NCBI GenBank assembly: GCA_028281075.1
Contig: JANQKO010000341.1
Coordinates: forward strand, 1-14,122
Reading direction: 5' to 3'
Source: Alphaproteobacteria bacterium
Lineage (GTDB): Bacteria; Pseudomonadota; Alphaproteobacteria; GCA-2731375
Length of the DNA: 14,122 nt
Positions 1 to 6,896 of this stretch are shown here, piece by piece. Numbering within the stretch: position 1 is the stretch's first letter; every line of letters starts with the position of its first letter. The position numbers were made by a program, and so were the translations under genes. The notes under the pieces were generated by a model. That model worked only from the letters and a program-made list of their open reading frames with translations, did no database searches and was not told the DNA's origin.

Positions 1-1940
1 AGGTACTGGCCAGCACCGACGAGCTGATCGAGGCCGGTCTCTGCGACACGGCGCATGTGCTGGTGCCGCCGGACCTGCATCGCGCCGTCGCCGAGCCGCT
101 GTTGCGGGCGGGCCTGAACGTCTTCCTGGAAAAGCCCATGGCCGCCGACGGCGCGGACTGCCGCGCGCTGACCGCGGCCGCCGAGGCGGCCAGCGCCGTG
201 CTCGGCGTGAACCAGAACTTCGTCTTCAACCGCGCGCATCGCCGGCTGCACACGGTGCTGGAAACGGGGCGGCTGGGCCGCCTGCATCATCTGGTCGTGG
301 TGTTCAACATGCCGCTGCGCCAGTTGTCGGCCGGTCAGTTCGCGCACTGGATGTTCCGCCGGCCGCAGAACATCCTGCTGGAGCAGGCGGTTCACCCGCT
401 GTCGCAGATCCTGCACCTGGCCGGCCCGGCCGCCGCGTTGACCGCGCTGACCAGCGCGCCGCGCCGGCTGGCGCCCGATATCGACTTCGTCGACACCTGG
501 CAGGTCTCGCTGACATGCGAACGGGCGACGGCGCAGCTTTTCATGTCGTTCGGGCAGGACTACCCGGCCTGGCAGATCACGGCGGTCTGTCAGGACGGCA
601 CCGCGACCGCAGATATGATCAACGACCGCATCGTCCTGCAGGAAGCCAGCCGCTGGCCCGACTTCTACGACAGCTTCCTGAGCGGCGCCGGCGCCGCCGG
701 ATCGCTGTTGTGGCAGGGCGGCGGCAACGCGGCGGCCTACATTCTGTCGACGCTGAAGCTGCGGGGCCGGTCGGACGCGTTCTTCCGCAGCATGCAGGCG
801 AGCATCGCCGCGTTCTACGCCGCGCTGCCGTCGGGCGGCACCGATATCGACGGCCGGTTCGGCGGCGCCGTCGTCGAGCTGTGCGAGCGCATCGCCGGCG
901 AGGTGGCCTTCGCGCCGCGGCCGCCCGCGGCCGCGGCCGATAGGACCGACACCTGGGACGTGGCGGTGCTGGGCGGCACCGGGTTCATCGGCCGCCACCT
1001 GGTCGCGCGCCTGCTGCGCGACGGCCGCAAGGTCTGCGTGTTGGCGCGCGGCACGACGGTCCTGCCGCCGCCGCTCGACGATCCGCATGTCGCCATCGTT
1101 CGCGGCGACGTCGCCGACCGGGACGCCGTGCGCCGGGCCATCGGCGCGGCCAGGCTGGTCGTCAACCTGGCGCAGGGCGCCGGCGGCGGCGACGTCGTCC
1201 GCGCGATGGTCGATTCGTCGACGACCGTCGCCGAGGCCTGCCGCGACGCCGGAGTCGACCTGCTGGTCCATGCCAGCACGATCGCGGCGCTCTATCTCGG
1301 CGATCCGCATGAGACGATCACCGGCGCCACGCCGACCGACCCGCGCAGTGCCGAGCGCGGCGAGTATGCCCGGGCCAAGGCGGCCAGCGAGGCGGCGCTG
1401 ATGGCGCTGCACCGCGCGCACGGGCTGCCGGTCTGTATCGTCCGGCCCGGCGTCGTCGTCGGCGAAGGCGGCCCGGCCTTTCACAGTGGGCTCGGCTTCT
1501 TCAACCGCGAGCGCCATTGCATGGGCTGGAACGACGGCGGCAACCCGCTGCCCTTCGTCCTGGTCGAGGACGTCGCGGACGCCATCGCGCGGGCGCTGGC
1601 GACGCCCGGGAAGACCGCCGGCAAGTGCTACAACCTGGTCGGGGACGTCGACCTGACGGCGCGGGAATACATCGCCGCGCTGGCCCGGGCATCGGGCCGG
1701 CCGCTGCGCTATCACGGGCAGTTCCTGCCCAAGCTGCAGGCGGTCGAGCTGTTCAAATGGTGCGTGAAGATCGCCACCGGCCGGCGCGACGCGCCCTTTC
1801 CCAGCTATCGCGACCTGAAGTCGCGCGGCATGACGGCCCGGTTCGACTGCGGCGACGTCAAGCGGGATCTCGACTGGTGGCCGGAGGCCGACCGCAAGGC
1901 GTTCATCGGCCGCGCGATCGGGGTGCACGGCGCCTCCTGA
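1..1940 (+). CDS. Gfo/Idh/MocA oxidoreductase fused to SDR-type NAD-dependent epimerase (5' partial)
   Basis: The reading frame is open from base 3 at the window edge, so the true start and the first Rossmann glycine loop lie upstream. The first part is a Gfo/Idh/MocA-type oxidoreductase: the EKP motif is at 129-137, after VLVPPDLHRAVAEPLLRAG, and an HPLSQ segment typical of its substrate domain lies near 391-405. From about 953 a second Rossmann fold begins, with GGTGFIG at 972-992, an HAST serine segment near 1270 and the YxxxK catalytic pair (Tyr at 1365, Lys at 1377). This half is an extended SDR (epimerase/dehydratase). Both halves use NAD(P)H and probably act on a nucleotide sugar for the neighbouring glycosyltransferases; the exact sugar cannot be told. 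No stop or start lies between the halves, so this is a real fusion. The TGA stop shares its A with the next ATG, suggesting translational coupling. Confidence 0.88.
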   Translation, partial: VLASTDELIEAGLCDTAHVLVPPDLHRAVAEPLLRAGLNVFLEKPMAADGADCRALTAAAEAASAVLGVNQNFVFNRAHRRLHTVLETGRLGRLHHLVVVFNMPLRQLSAGQFAHWMFRRPQNILLEQAVHPLSQILHLAGPAAALTALTSAPRRLAPDIDFVDTWQVSLTCERATAQLFMSFGQDYPAWQITAVCQDGTATADMINDRIVLQEASRWPDFYDSFLSGAGAAGSLLWQGGGNAAAYILSTLKLRGRSDAFFRSMQASIAAFYAALPSGGTDIDGRFGGAVVELCERIAGEVAFAPRPPAAAADRTDTWDVAVLGGTGFIGRHLVARLLRDGRKVCVLARGTTVLPPPLDDPHVAIVRGDVADRDAVRRAIGAARLVVNLAQGAGGGDVVRAMVDSSTTVAEACRDAGVDLLVHASTIAALYLGDPHETITGATPTDPRSAERGEYARAKAASEAALMALHRAHGLPVCIVRPGVVVGEGGPAFHSGLGFFNRERHCMGWNDGGNPLPFVLVEDVADAIARALATPGKTAGKCYNLVGDVDLTAREYIAALARASGRPLRYHGQFLPKLQAVELFKWCVKIATGRRDAPFPSYRDLKSRGMTARFDCGDVKRDLDWWPEADRKAFIGRAIGVHGAS

Positions 1941-3103
1941 TGGCGACGGCGGCGCAGCCCCGGACCTCGCCGGCCGCCGCGGGACGACCGCCCGTGCACA
2001 TTCTGCACGTCTTCTCCACCTTTGCCGTGGGCGGACCGCAGATGCGCTTCTGCCAGATCGCGGAAGCGCTCGCGGACAGGTTCCGGCACACGGTGCTGGC
2101 CATGGACGACAATCACGACTGCCGCCGCCATCTGGCGGCGTCGGTCGCGGCGACGTTCCGCACCCTGCGGGTCGAGAAGCGCCGGATCGCCGGCAACTTG
2201 TTCCGGTTTCATGCGCTGCTGCGCGAGACCGGACCCGACCTGCTGGTGACCTACAACTGGGGCGCGGTCGAATGGGCCTTCGTCAACCGGCTGCGGCCGG
2301 TCTGCCGGCATATCCACATCGAGGACGGGTTCGGCCCGGAAGAGGCCGACGGCCAGTTGCGCCGGCGGGTGCATCTGCGGCGCCTGGCGCTGCGGCGCGC
2401 CGACGCCATCGTCATGCCCTCGCTGACGCTGCGGCGGATCGCGACACGCGTCTGGGGATTTTCGGACGACCGCATCGTCTACCTGCCGAACGGCATCGAC
2501 TGCGACAAGTTCGCCCGACCGCCGGTACCGGCGGTGCTGAACGGGATCGACCGCCGGGCGGACGATCTCCTGGTCGGCACGGTGGCGACGCTGCGGCCGG
2601 AGAAGAACATCGACCGCTTGCTGCGCGTGTTCGCGGCCGTGCGGGACGGCCGGCCGCAAGTCCGGCTGCTGGTCGCCGGCGACGGCGGCGAGAAGGAGCG
2701 GCTGATCGCGCTGAGCCGGGACATGGGACTGTCGGACCGGGTTCATTTCCTCGGCCACCAGACACCGGAACAGCTCCTGGGACTGCTCGACGTCTTCGCC
2801 ATCTCGTCCGATACCGAGCAGATGCCGCTGTCCGTCCTGGAAGCGATGGCGGCGGGCCTGCCGGTGGCCGGCGTCGATGTCGGCGACGTCGGCGCGATCC
2901 TGGCGGCCGAGAACCAGCCCTACATCGTCGCGCGGGAAGACGAAGCCGGCCTGGCGGCGGCCCTCGCCGGCCTGCTCGACGCGCCGGACGAGCGCGACCG
3001 GCTGGGGCGGGCCAATCGGCGCCGGGCACGCAACGACTTTGACCAGGCCCGGATGTTCGAGCGATATGACGCGTTGTTTTCCGGAACCGCCACGGTTAAC
3101 TAG
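1940..3103 (+). CDS. GT4-family glycosyltransferase
   Basis: 387-residue GT-B fold glycosyltransferase. The start at 1940 is chosen because it overlaps the preceding stop (TGATG) and puts the conserved N-terminal strand at residues 19-32 (VHILHVFSTFAVGG, followed by PQMRF). An open frame continues further upstream but only as an overlap with the fused oxidoreductase. Residues 127-135 read HIEDGFGPE; LPNGID at 182-187 is the usual inter-domain strand; VGTVATLRPEKN (212-223) begins the nucleotide-sugar domain; the family E-x7-E motif is E293/E301 within SDTEQMPLSVLEAM. GT4 enzymes transfer a sugar from a nucleotide donor with retention. In this context it likely adds one residue to a lipid-linked oligosaccharide or exopolysaccharide on the cytoplasmic face. 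Donor and acceptor are not evident. A GC-rich hairpin follows 8 bases after the stop. Confidence 0.9.
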   Translation: MATAAQPRTSPAAAGRPPVHILHVFSTFAVGGPQMRFCQIAEALADRFRHTVLAMDDNHDCRRHLAASVAATFRTLRVEKRRIAGNLFRFHALLRETGPDLLVTYNWGAVEWAFVNRLRPVCRHIHIEDGFGPEEADGQLRRRVHLRRLALRRADAIVMPSLTLRRIATRVWGFSDDRIVYLPNGIDCDKFARPPVPAVLNGIDRRADDLLVGTVATLRPEKNIDRLLRVFAAVRDGRPQVRLLVAGDGGEKERLIALSRDMGLSDRVHFLGHQTPEQLLGLLDVFAISSDTEQMPLSVLEAMAAGLPVAGVDVGDVGAILAAENQPYIVAREDEAGLAAALAGLLDAPDERDRLGRANRRRARNDFDQARMFERYDALFSGTATVN

Positions 3104-3421
3104 ACGGCGACCGGGTCGCGGGTCCCGGGCCGCGAACGACCCGCAATCGTCGGCGTTGTGTAAGTTCGAGACGAATGTCCGTTGCGCGGCTAAGATGATC
3201 GCCAGCGCCAATCAAGGCGATAACAGCAACAAACGACATCCGCAGCCAGAGTCATATTTACGACATTGCGTAACAATTCCGAAAACAACACGCCGGCAGG
3301 GTGCTGGCGTCGCGCCGCGGTCCGGATCGGAACGCATGACGCCGGCCCGCGTCAGACCCTTGCATAACCCACGCCCACGGCCGGCCGGACGTCCGGGCCG
3401 ATCGCAAAACCCATAGCCCGC
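3104..3421. other. Gene-free spacer before the acyltransferase gene
   Basis: No credible coding region is seen on either strand; the open frames here are tails of overlapping frames. The stretch 3160-3300 is less GC-rich than its surroundings, as expected for a promoter region. A candidate element at 3268-3286 contains TAACAATTCCGA, which on the other strand reads TCGGAATTGTTA and resembles part of the 19-mer repeated upstream of the PEP-CTERM gene, though with a gap. I found no GG-N10-GC sigma-54 spacing around the TTGC words in this spacer and no convincing sigma-70 pair. Confidence 0.5.
3112..3143 (+). terminator. GC-rich hairpin after the GT4 gene, possible terminator
   Basis: Seven-base arms CGGGTCG (3112-3118) and CGACCCG (3137-3143) pair, and a further CGG/CCG pairing is possible inside. 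It begins 8 bases after the TAG stop. No run of T follows, so it is not a canonical intrinsic terminator; it may act with Rho or as an mRNA 3' stabiliser. Confidence 0.4.
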
Positions 3422-4579
3422 ATGGTCATGTCACAACAAGCCCCGGCCGGACAGCGCGCGGAGATCGTCGTGTCCGTGGCACCGCTGACGGACCCGGCGG
3501 CGCTGGCGGCGGACTGGCAGGACCTGGAGGCGCGGGCCGATACCACCTTCTTTCACGCCTGGCCCTGGGTCGAGTGCTGGCTGTCGACGATCGGCGAACG
3601 GCCGCTGCTGCTGACCGCCCGGCAGAACGACAGGATCGTCGGCCTGGCGCTTCTGGTATCGACCACGCGACGGCTCGGCCTGCTGACCTCGACCGAGTTG
3701 TTCGTGAACGAGACCGGCGATCCGCAGAAAGACATCATCACCGTCGAATATAACGGCATCCTGGCCGACCGCGGCGTCGCCGCCGAAGTGACCCGCGCCT
3801 GCCTGAAGGCCTTCAACGACGGCGCGTCGCCGGTCTGCCGCGGCATCCGCTGGGACGAGCTGTGCATTCGCGGCGTCCCCGCATCCTATGGCGATCTGGC
3901 GCGAGACCTGGGCTATCGCGTGCGCCTGCTGGCGCACGACCCGTCCGGCGCGGTCGACCTGGCGGCCGTGCGCCGGTCCGGCGCGCCGTATCTCGCGCAT
4001 CTGAGCGCCAACACGCGCTACCAGATCAGACGCGCGATACGTCTGTACGAAGCCCGCGGCAAGCTGGAACTGACCCGCGCGCGCGATGTCGAACAGGCGC
4101 TGACATTCCTGGACGAACTGAGCGTGCTGCATCAACGCTACTGGACCGGACGCGGCGAACCCGGCGCCTTCGCCTATCCGTTCTTCGTGCGCTTCCACCG
4201 CGCCCTGATCGACCGCTGCCTGCCGTCGGGCATGGTCGAGGTCGCGCGCATCTCCGCCGGCGGCGCGCCGATCGGCTATCTCTACAACTTCATCTACCGC
4301 GGCCGAGTCTACTACTACCTGAGCGGCTTCGCCTACGAGCCCGACCCGAAGCTGAAGCCGGGCATGGTCAGCCATTATCTCTGCATCGACCACCACCTGG
4401 CCGCGGGCGCCGAGGTCTACGACTTCATGGCCGGCGAGAACCGCTACAAGACCAGCCTCGGCTCGCCCGGCGCCGACATGCTGGCGATCGTGCTGGAACG
4501 GCCGACGCTGAAGGTCAAGCTGAAGGATCTGCTGCGGGCGGTGAAGCGGATCGCCGCCGGCAAGGCCGGGCCGCCATAG
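3422..4579 (+). CDS. CelD/BcsL (FemAB-like) GNAT-fold acyltransferase
   Basis: 385-residue soluble protein of the Acetyltransf_6 type found in cellulose and exopolysaccharide loci. The N-terminal half carries TTFFHAWPWVECW (41-53), a hallmark of the family, followed by RPLLLTARQNDRIVGLALLV (60-79). The C-terminal GNAT repeat has SANTRYQIRRAIR (195-207), RGRVYYYLSGF (293-303), GMVSHYLCIDHHLAAG (314-329) and the signature YDFMAGENRYKTSLG (333-347). The family is presumed to acylate sugars or amino-sugars of exported polysaccharide in the cytoplasm; the acyl group and acceptor are unknown. A related FemAB-like family (TIGR03019) is known from exosortase loci, but I cannot show membership. The start could be ATG 3422 or in-frame ATG 3428; neither has a clear Shine-Dalgarno. 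It is transcribed toward the flippase gene, with only 22 bases between the stops. Confidence 0.85.
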   Translation: MVMSQQAPAGQRAEIVVSVAPLTDPAALAADWQDLEARADTTFFHAWPWVECWLSTIGERPLLLTARQNDRIVGLALLVSTTRRLGLLTSTELFVNETGDPQKDIITVEYNGILADRGVAAEVTRACLKAFNDGASPVCRGIRWDELCIRGVPASYGDLARDLGYRVRLLAHDPSGAVDLAAVRRSGAPYLAHLSANTRYQIRRAIRLYEARGKLELTRARDVEQALTFLDELSVLHQRYWTGRGEPGAFAYPFFVRFHRALIDRCLPSGMVEVARISAGGAPIGYLYNFIYRGRVYYYLSGFAYEPDPKLKPGMVSHYLCIDHHLAAGAEVYDFMAGENRYKTSLGSPGADMLAIVLERPTLKVKLKDLLRAVKRIAAGKAGPP

Positions 4580-4601
4580 GGCCGGCGCCGGACCGGTCGC
4601 C

Positions 4602-6098
4602 TCAGGCCATTTTCAGCCGGCCGCGCACGGCCCGCATGGCGGCGCGTTCGCTGCCGGGCGGCTGGCCGGCGGCGTACCACAGGCCCAGCACCGTGACGGC
4701 GTATACGGCGCTGCCCGCCGCCACGTCGACGAACAGCCGAAGCGCGATCAGGTCGCCGAAGATGTCGTCCGGGATCAGGTGCAGCACGCCGGCCATGGCC
4801 GCCGCCGCGATCGCCGGCCGCCAGGTCACGTCCAGAACGTCGCGCACCTTGATCGGAATCACCACGCGCAGGCTGTAGAAGAACAGCGGCACGAACAGCA
4901 GCGTCATCCACAGGCGCATGGCGGCGATCTCGGTGAGATCGCCCCGCATGCCGGCATAGATCAGCGCCGCCAGCAGCACGCCGTTGCGCAGCCAGATCTG
5001 CACCGCGGCGCGGCGCGCGAAGCCTGCCGCCAGCAGCACCGTCATGGCGGTGTTGCTGTAGACGAACACGGCGGCGGCGAAGGCGATCCAGAACATGATC
5101 GGGATCGATTCGACCCATTTTTCGCCCAGGAACACGACGACCAGGTCGTGCGCCACCAGGGCCAGCCCGGTTCCGGTGGCGAAGCAGATCAACGTCACCG
5201 CCGACAGCACGTTCAGATAGGCGTCGTAGAGCTGCTTCGGGCTGTCCTGCAGCCGCGAATAGGACGGGAACAGGGCCCGGCCCAGCGGCGCGATCATCTC
5301 GGCCGTCGGCGTCGTCGCCACGTCGGAGCCGACATAGTAGTGGCCCATGGCCTGACTGTTGGAGATCCGCCCGACGATGATCTCGTCCATCCGCAGGCTG
5401 CCGTAATGGCCGATCCAGTAGACCAGCGTCCACATCGAGAACGACCACAGTTCGGGGATCTTGGTGAAGCAGAGCCGCGGCCGATAGGGGTGAAGGACAT
5501 AGCTGAGCACGATGAACAATATCTGGCCGCCGACGATGCCGGCGACGAGCGCCCAGTAGTTCTGGATCGTCACCGCCAATGTCAGCGTGACGGCGAACTC
5601 GCCCACCTTGCGGGCGACACGGAACCAGAACTCCTTGGCGAAGTTCAGTTCCTTCAGGAACAGAACGGTGCCGATATTCTCGAAGCCCTGCGCATAGACC
5701 CGCAGCGACAGGACCTGGATCACCGGCACGGCGCGCGGCTCGTCGAAGAAGGCCTCGCCCAGCGGCGCGGCCAGCAGGACACAGGTGCCCAGGATCAGAC
5801 TCTGGATCACGCCGAGGGTCCAGGCCGAGTCGAAATGCGCGCGCGTCGCGTTTTTGTGGCGGATCAGGGCGAGGTCGGTGCCGACGAGATTGAACAGCTC
5901 GATGATGCCGACGACCAGCATGGCCATGGCGACGATGCCGAAATCCTCGGGCACCAGCAGGCGCGCCAGGATAATCGTGCTGACGATGCCGATGCCCTTG
6001 ATGGTCCAGCGCATCGCGACCATCCAGATCGAGCCCCGGATCATGTGGGGCCGCATCTCGGCTTCCGTTACGGGCTTCGACTCGTCGTCTGGGGTCAT
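4602..6098 (-). CDS. Wzx/WzxC-type polysaccharide flippase (MOP superfamily)
   Basis: 498-residue polytopic inner-membrane protein. After a short cytoplasmic N-terminus, residues 19-60 read MIRGSIWMVAMRWTIKG, then a hydrophobic helix and ILARLLVPEDFGIVAMA, the classic start of polysaccharide flippases of the Polysacc_synt/WzxC group. About a dozen hydrophobic segments alternate with short charged loops; WTLVYWIGHYGSLRMDEIIVG in the middle is another family hallmark. It should move undecaprenyl-linked oligosaccharide from the cytoplasmic to the periplasmic face, feeding the ligase encoded to its right. The start at 6098 is preferred for its position just before the family-conserved N-terminus, with a weak AGGCAGG upstream; internal ATGs at codons 15 and 19 are alternatives. 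It shares its strand with the small membrane protein 196 bases upstream, but nothing proves co-transcription. An overlapping 559-codon frame in the same region has no domain content. Confidence 0.9.
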   Translation of the reverse strand: MTPDDESKPVTEAEMRPHMIRGSIWMVAMRWTIKGIGIVSTIILARLLVPEDFGIVAMAMLVVGIIELFNLVGTDLALIRHKNATRAHFDSAWTLGVIQSLILGTCVLLAAPLGEAFFDEPRAVPVIQVLSLRVYAQGFENIGTVLFLKELNFAKEFWFRVARKVGEFAVTLTLAVTIQNYWALVAGIVGGQILFIVLSYVLHPYRPRLCFTKIPELWSFSMWTLVYWIGHYGSLRMDEIIVGRISNSQAMGHYYVGSDVATTPTAEMIAPLGRALFPSYSRLQDSPKQLYDAYLNVLSAVTLICFATGTGLALVAHDLVVVFLGEKWVESIPIMFWIAFAAAVFVYSNTAMTVLLAAGFARRAAVQIWLRNGVLLAALIYAGMRGDLTEIAAMRLWMTLLFVPLFFYSLRVVIPIKVRDVLDVTWRPAIAAAAMAGVLHLIPDDIFGDLIALRLFVDVAAGSAVYAVTVLGLWYAAGQPPGSERAAMRAVRGRLKMA

Positions 6099-6279
6099 CG
6101 GAACGCCTGCCTGGCGGCAACAATGATACGCGGGGGCGTCGGCGCCCGCGACCGACGGGGAAAGGGCGGGTCAGCCCGCCATAACGGAATAATGGTAAAG
6201 GAACGCCAAATCCAGCCGGATCGCCAGCCCGCGGGCGAACGCGCCGCCGCGCGCCGCTGGCCGGCGTCGCGTTTGCCGG

Positions 6280-6294
6280 CCCGCCCGGGGCGGG
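6280..6294 (-). terminator. GC-rich palindrome directly after the small membrane protein gene
   Basis: CCCGCCC and GGGCGGG lie back to back immediately after the stop codon of the small gene on the minus strand. A 5-bp stem with a 5-base loop is the realistic RNA form. No U-tract follows. A second hairpin, GGCGGG-TCAG-CCCGCC, lies further along at 6165-6180. Either could end or stabilise the small transcript. Confidence 0.3.
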
Positions 6295-6471
6295 TCAGCG
6301 GATATAGGGCGGTGGTTTCTTCTCCGGCGCCTTCTCCTCGTCGTCCGGCGCCGTCATGGCCAGCAGGCCGGTGGTCTTGCCGGTCGGCCCGGCGCCGTCG
6401 TTCTTCACGGCCCAGCCGACGAGCAGAACCATGCCGACAATCGAGCCGAGAAAGATGATACCGGCAAGCAT
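6295..6471 (-). CDS. Small single-span membrane protein, function unknown
   Basis: 58 residues. I place the start at ATG 6469-6471 (minus strand) because AGGA lies about six bases upstream and because the hydrophobic helix then begins at residue 2. An upstream in-frame start at 6540 would add 23 residues of low-complexity, arginine-rich sequence. Residues 2-20 (LAGIIFLGSIVGMVLLVGW) form one transmembrane helix; the rest is a charged, proline-rich tail (DDEEKAPEKKPPPYIR) likely exposed on one side of the membrane. I do not recognise a family. Location between the flippase and the ligase suggests a role in, or co-regulation with, the polysaccharide system, but that is inference. Good Shine-Dalgarno, hydrophobicity pattern and stop placement support it as real. 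Confidence 0.6.
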   Translation of the reverse strand: MLAGIIFLGSIVGMVLLVGWAVKNDGAGPTGKTTGLLAMTAPDDEEKAPEKKPPPYIR

Positions 6472-6723
6472 ATCGTCCTGTTCTCCGTATCCCCGCCATC
6501 GCCGATCGGCATGGATGCCAAGCCTGCCCGCCCGGCGCAACGGCCTCGTCGGGACAACCTAACGCAAAACCGCCGCGAACGCCGCCGAACATCCGGCGGC
6601 GGCCCCTTCTCCTATGACGGCTCCCGTAACGGCCGGGTTAAGAGCGGCTTCTCCGGCGGCGGCGGCGCCGCTCGCGCCGATGCGCGGACGGGCCGCGACG
6701 GCCTGTGACACCGGTCATTTTTT

Positions 6724-6741
6724 CGATGCGTTAACGATGCG
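6724..6741. repeat. Tandem CGATGCG direct repeat
   Basis: Two CGATGCG copies are separated by TTAA in an AT-richer patch about 160 bases upstream of the ligase start. The middle also contains the palindrome CGTTAACG. It may be a protein-binding site; no regulator can be named. Confidence 0.35.
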
Positions 6742-6767
6742 AAAATCATACTTCGGGCCATATCGGG

Positions 6768-6779
6768 CACGATATCGTG
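6768..6779. promoter_or_regulatory. 12-base perfect palindrome, candidate operator
   Basis: CACGATATCGTG is a perfect palindrome about 30 bases upstream of the extended -10 candidate of the ligase gene. This position overlaps the -35 to -55 zone, which suits a repressor or class II activator. No family of regulator is implied by the sequence alone. Confidence 0.4.
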
Positions 6780-6807
6780 ATCGGACGACGGCAGACCGCC
6801 GTTCTGC

Positions 6808-6816
6808 TGGTATAAC
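6808..6816 (+). promoter_or_regulatory. Candidate extended -10 promoter for the ligase gene
   Basis: TGGTATAAC matches the extended -10 form TGnTATAAT with one mismatch. No good -35 hexamer is found 17 bases upstream, which extended -10 promoters can tolerate. Predicted initiation near 6823 would place the long hairpin at the very 5' end of the transcript. Confidence 0.4.
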
Positions 6817-6823
6817 GGTGTGC

Positions 6824-6875
6824 CGGCGCCGCTTCTGCCCGGGCCCGCGGCCGGGCCCGGGCAGAAGCGGCGCCG
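6824..6875 (+). promoter_or_regulatory. 24-bp perfect stem-loop in the ligase 5' leader
   Basis: Arms at 6824-6847 and 6852-6875 are perfect reverse complements, 24 bases each, around a CGGC loop at 6848-6851. The stem contains the mixed-sequence core CTTCTGCCCGGG, so it is more than simple GC repetition. It ends 21 bases before the ATG, leaving GGAG at 6881-6884 as the likely ribosome site. No T-run follows, so a simple intrinsic terminator is unlikely. Confidence 0.75.
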
Positions 6876-6896
6876 CAGGCGGAGACGGGTTCGCAG

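Larger units (their letters stand above)
6472..6896. other. Divergent gene-free control region between the small protein and the ligase
   Basis: 425 bases with no credible gene. It holds an 8-bp hairpin (6580-6601, CGCCGCCG/CGGCGGCG with a 6-base loop), a tandem CGATGCG-TTAA-CGATGCG at 6724-6741, a perfect 12-base palindrome at 6768-6779, an extended -10 candidate at 6808-6816 and a long perfect hairpin at 6824-6875. The stretch 6716-6780 is clearly less GC-rich than the rest and is the likely binding region for regulators. Confidence 0.6.

Noticed and set aside
1805..3211. 468-codon open frame antisense to the first glycosyltransferase
   Set aside because: No recognisable domain; the opposite strand has a full GT4 motif set, so this is a mirror of its codon bias.
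4779..6458. 559-codon plus-strand frame antisense to the flippase
   Set aside because: Composition is His, Gln, Asp, Arg rich with no membrane segments or motifs; the flippase on the minus strand explains the region.
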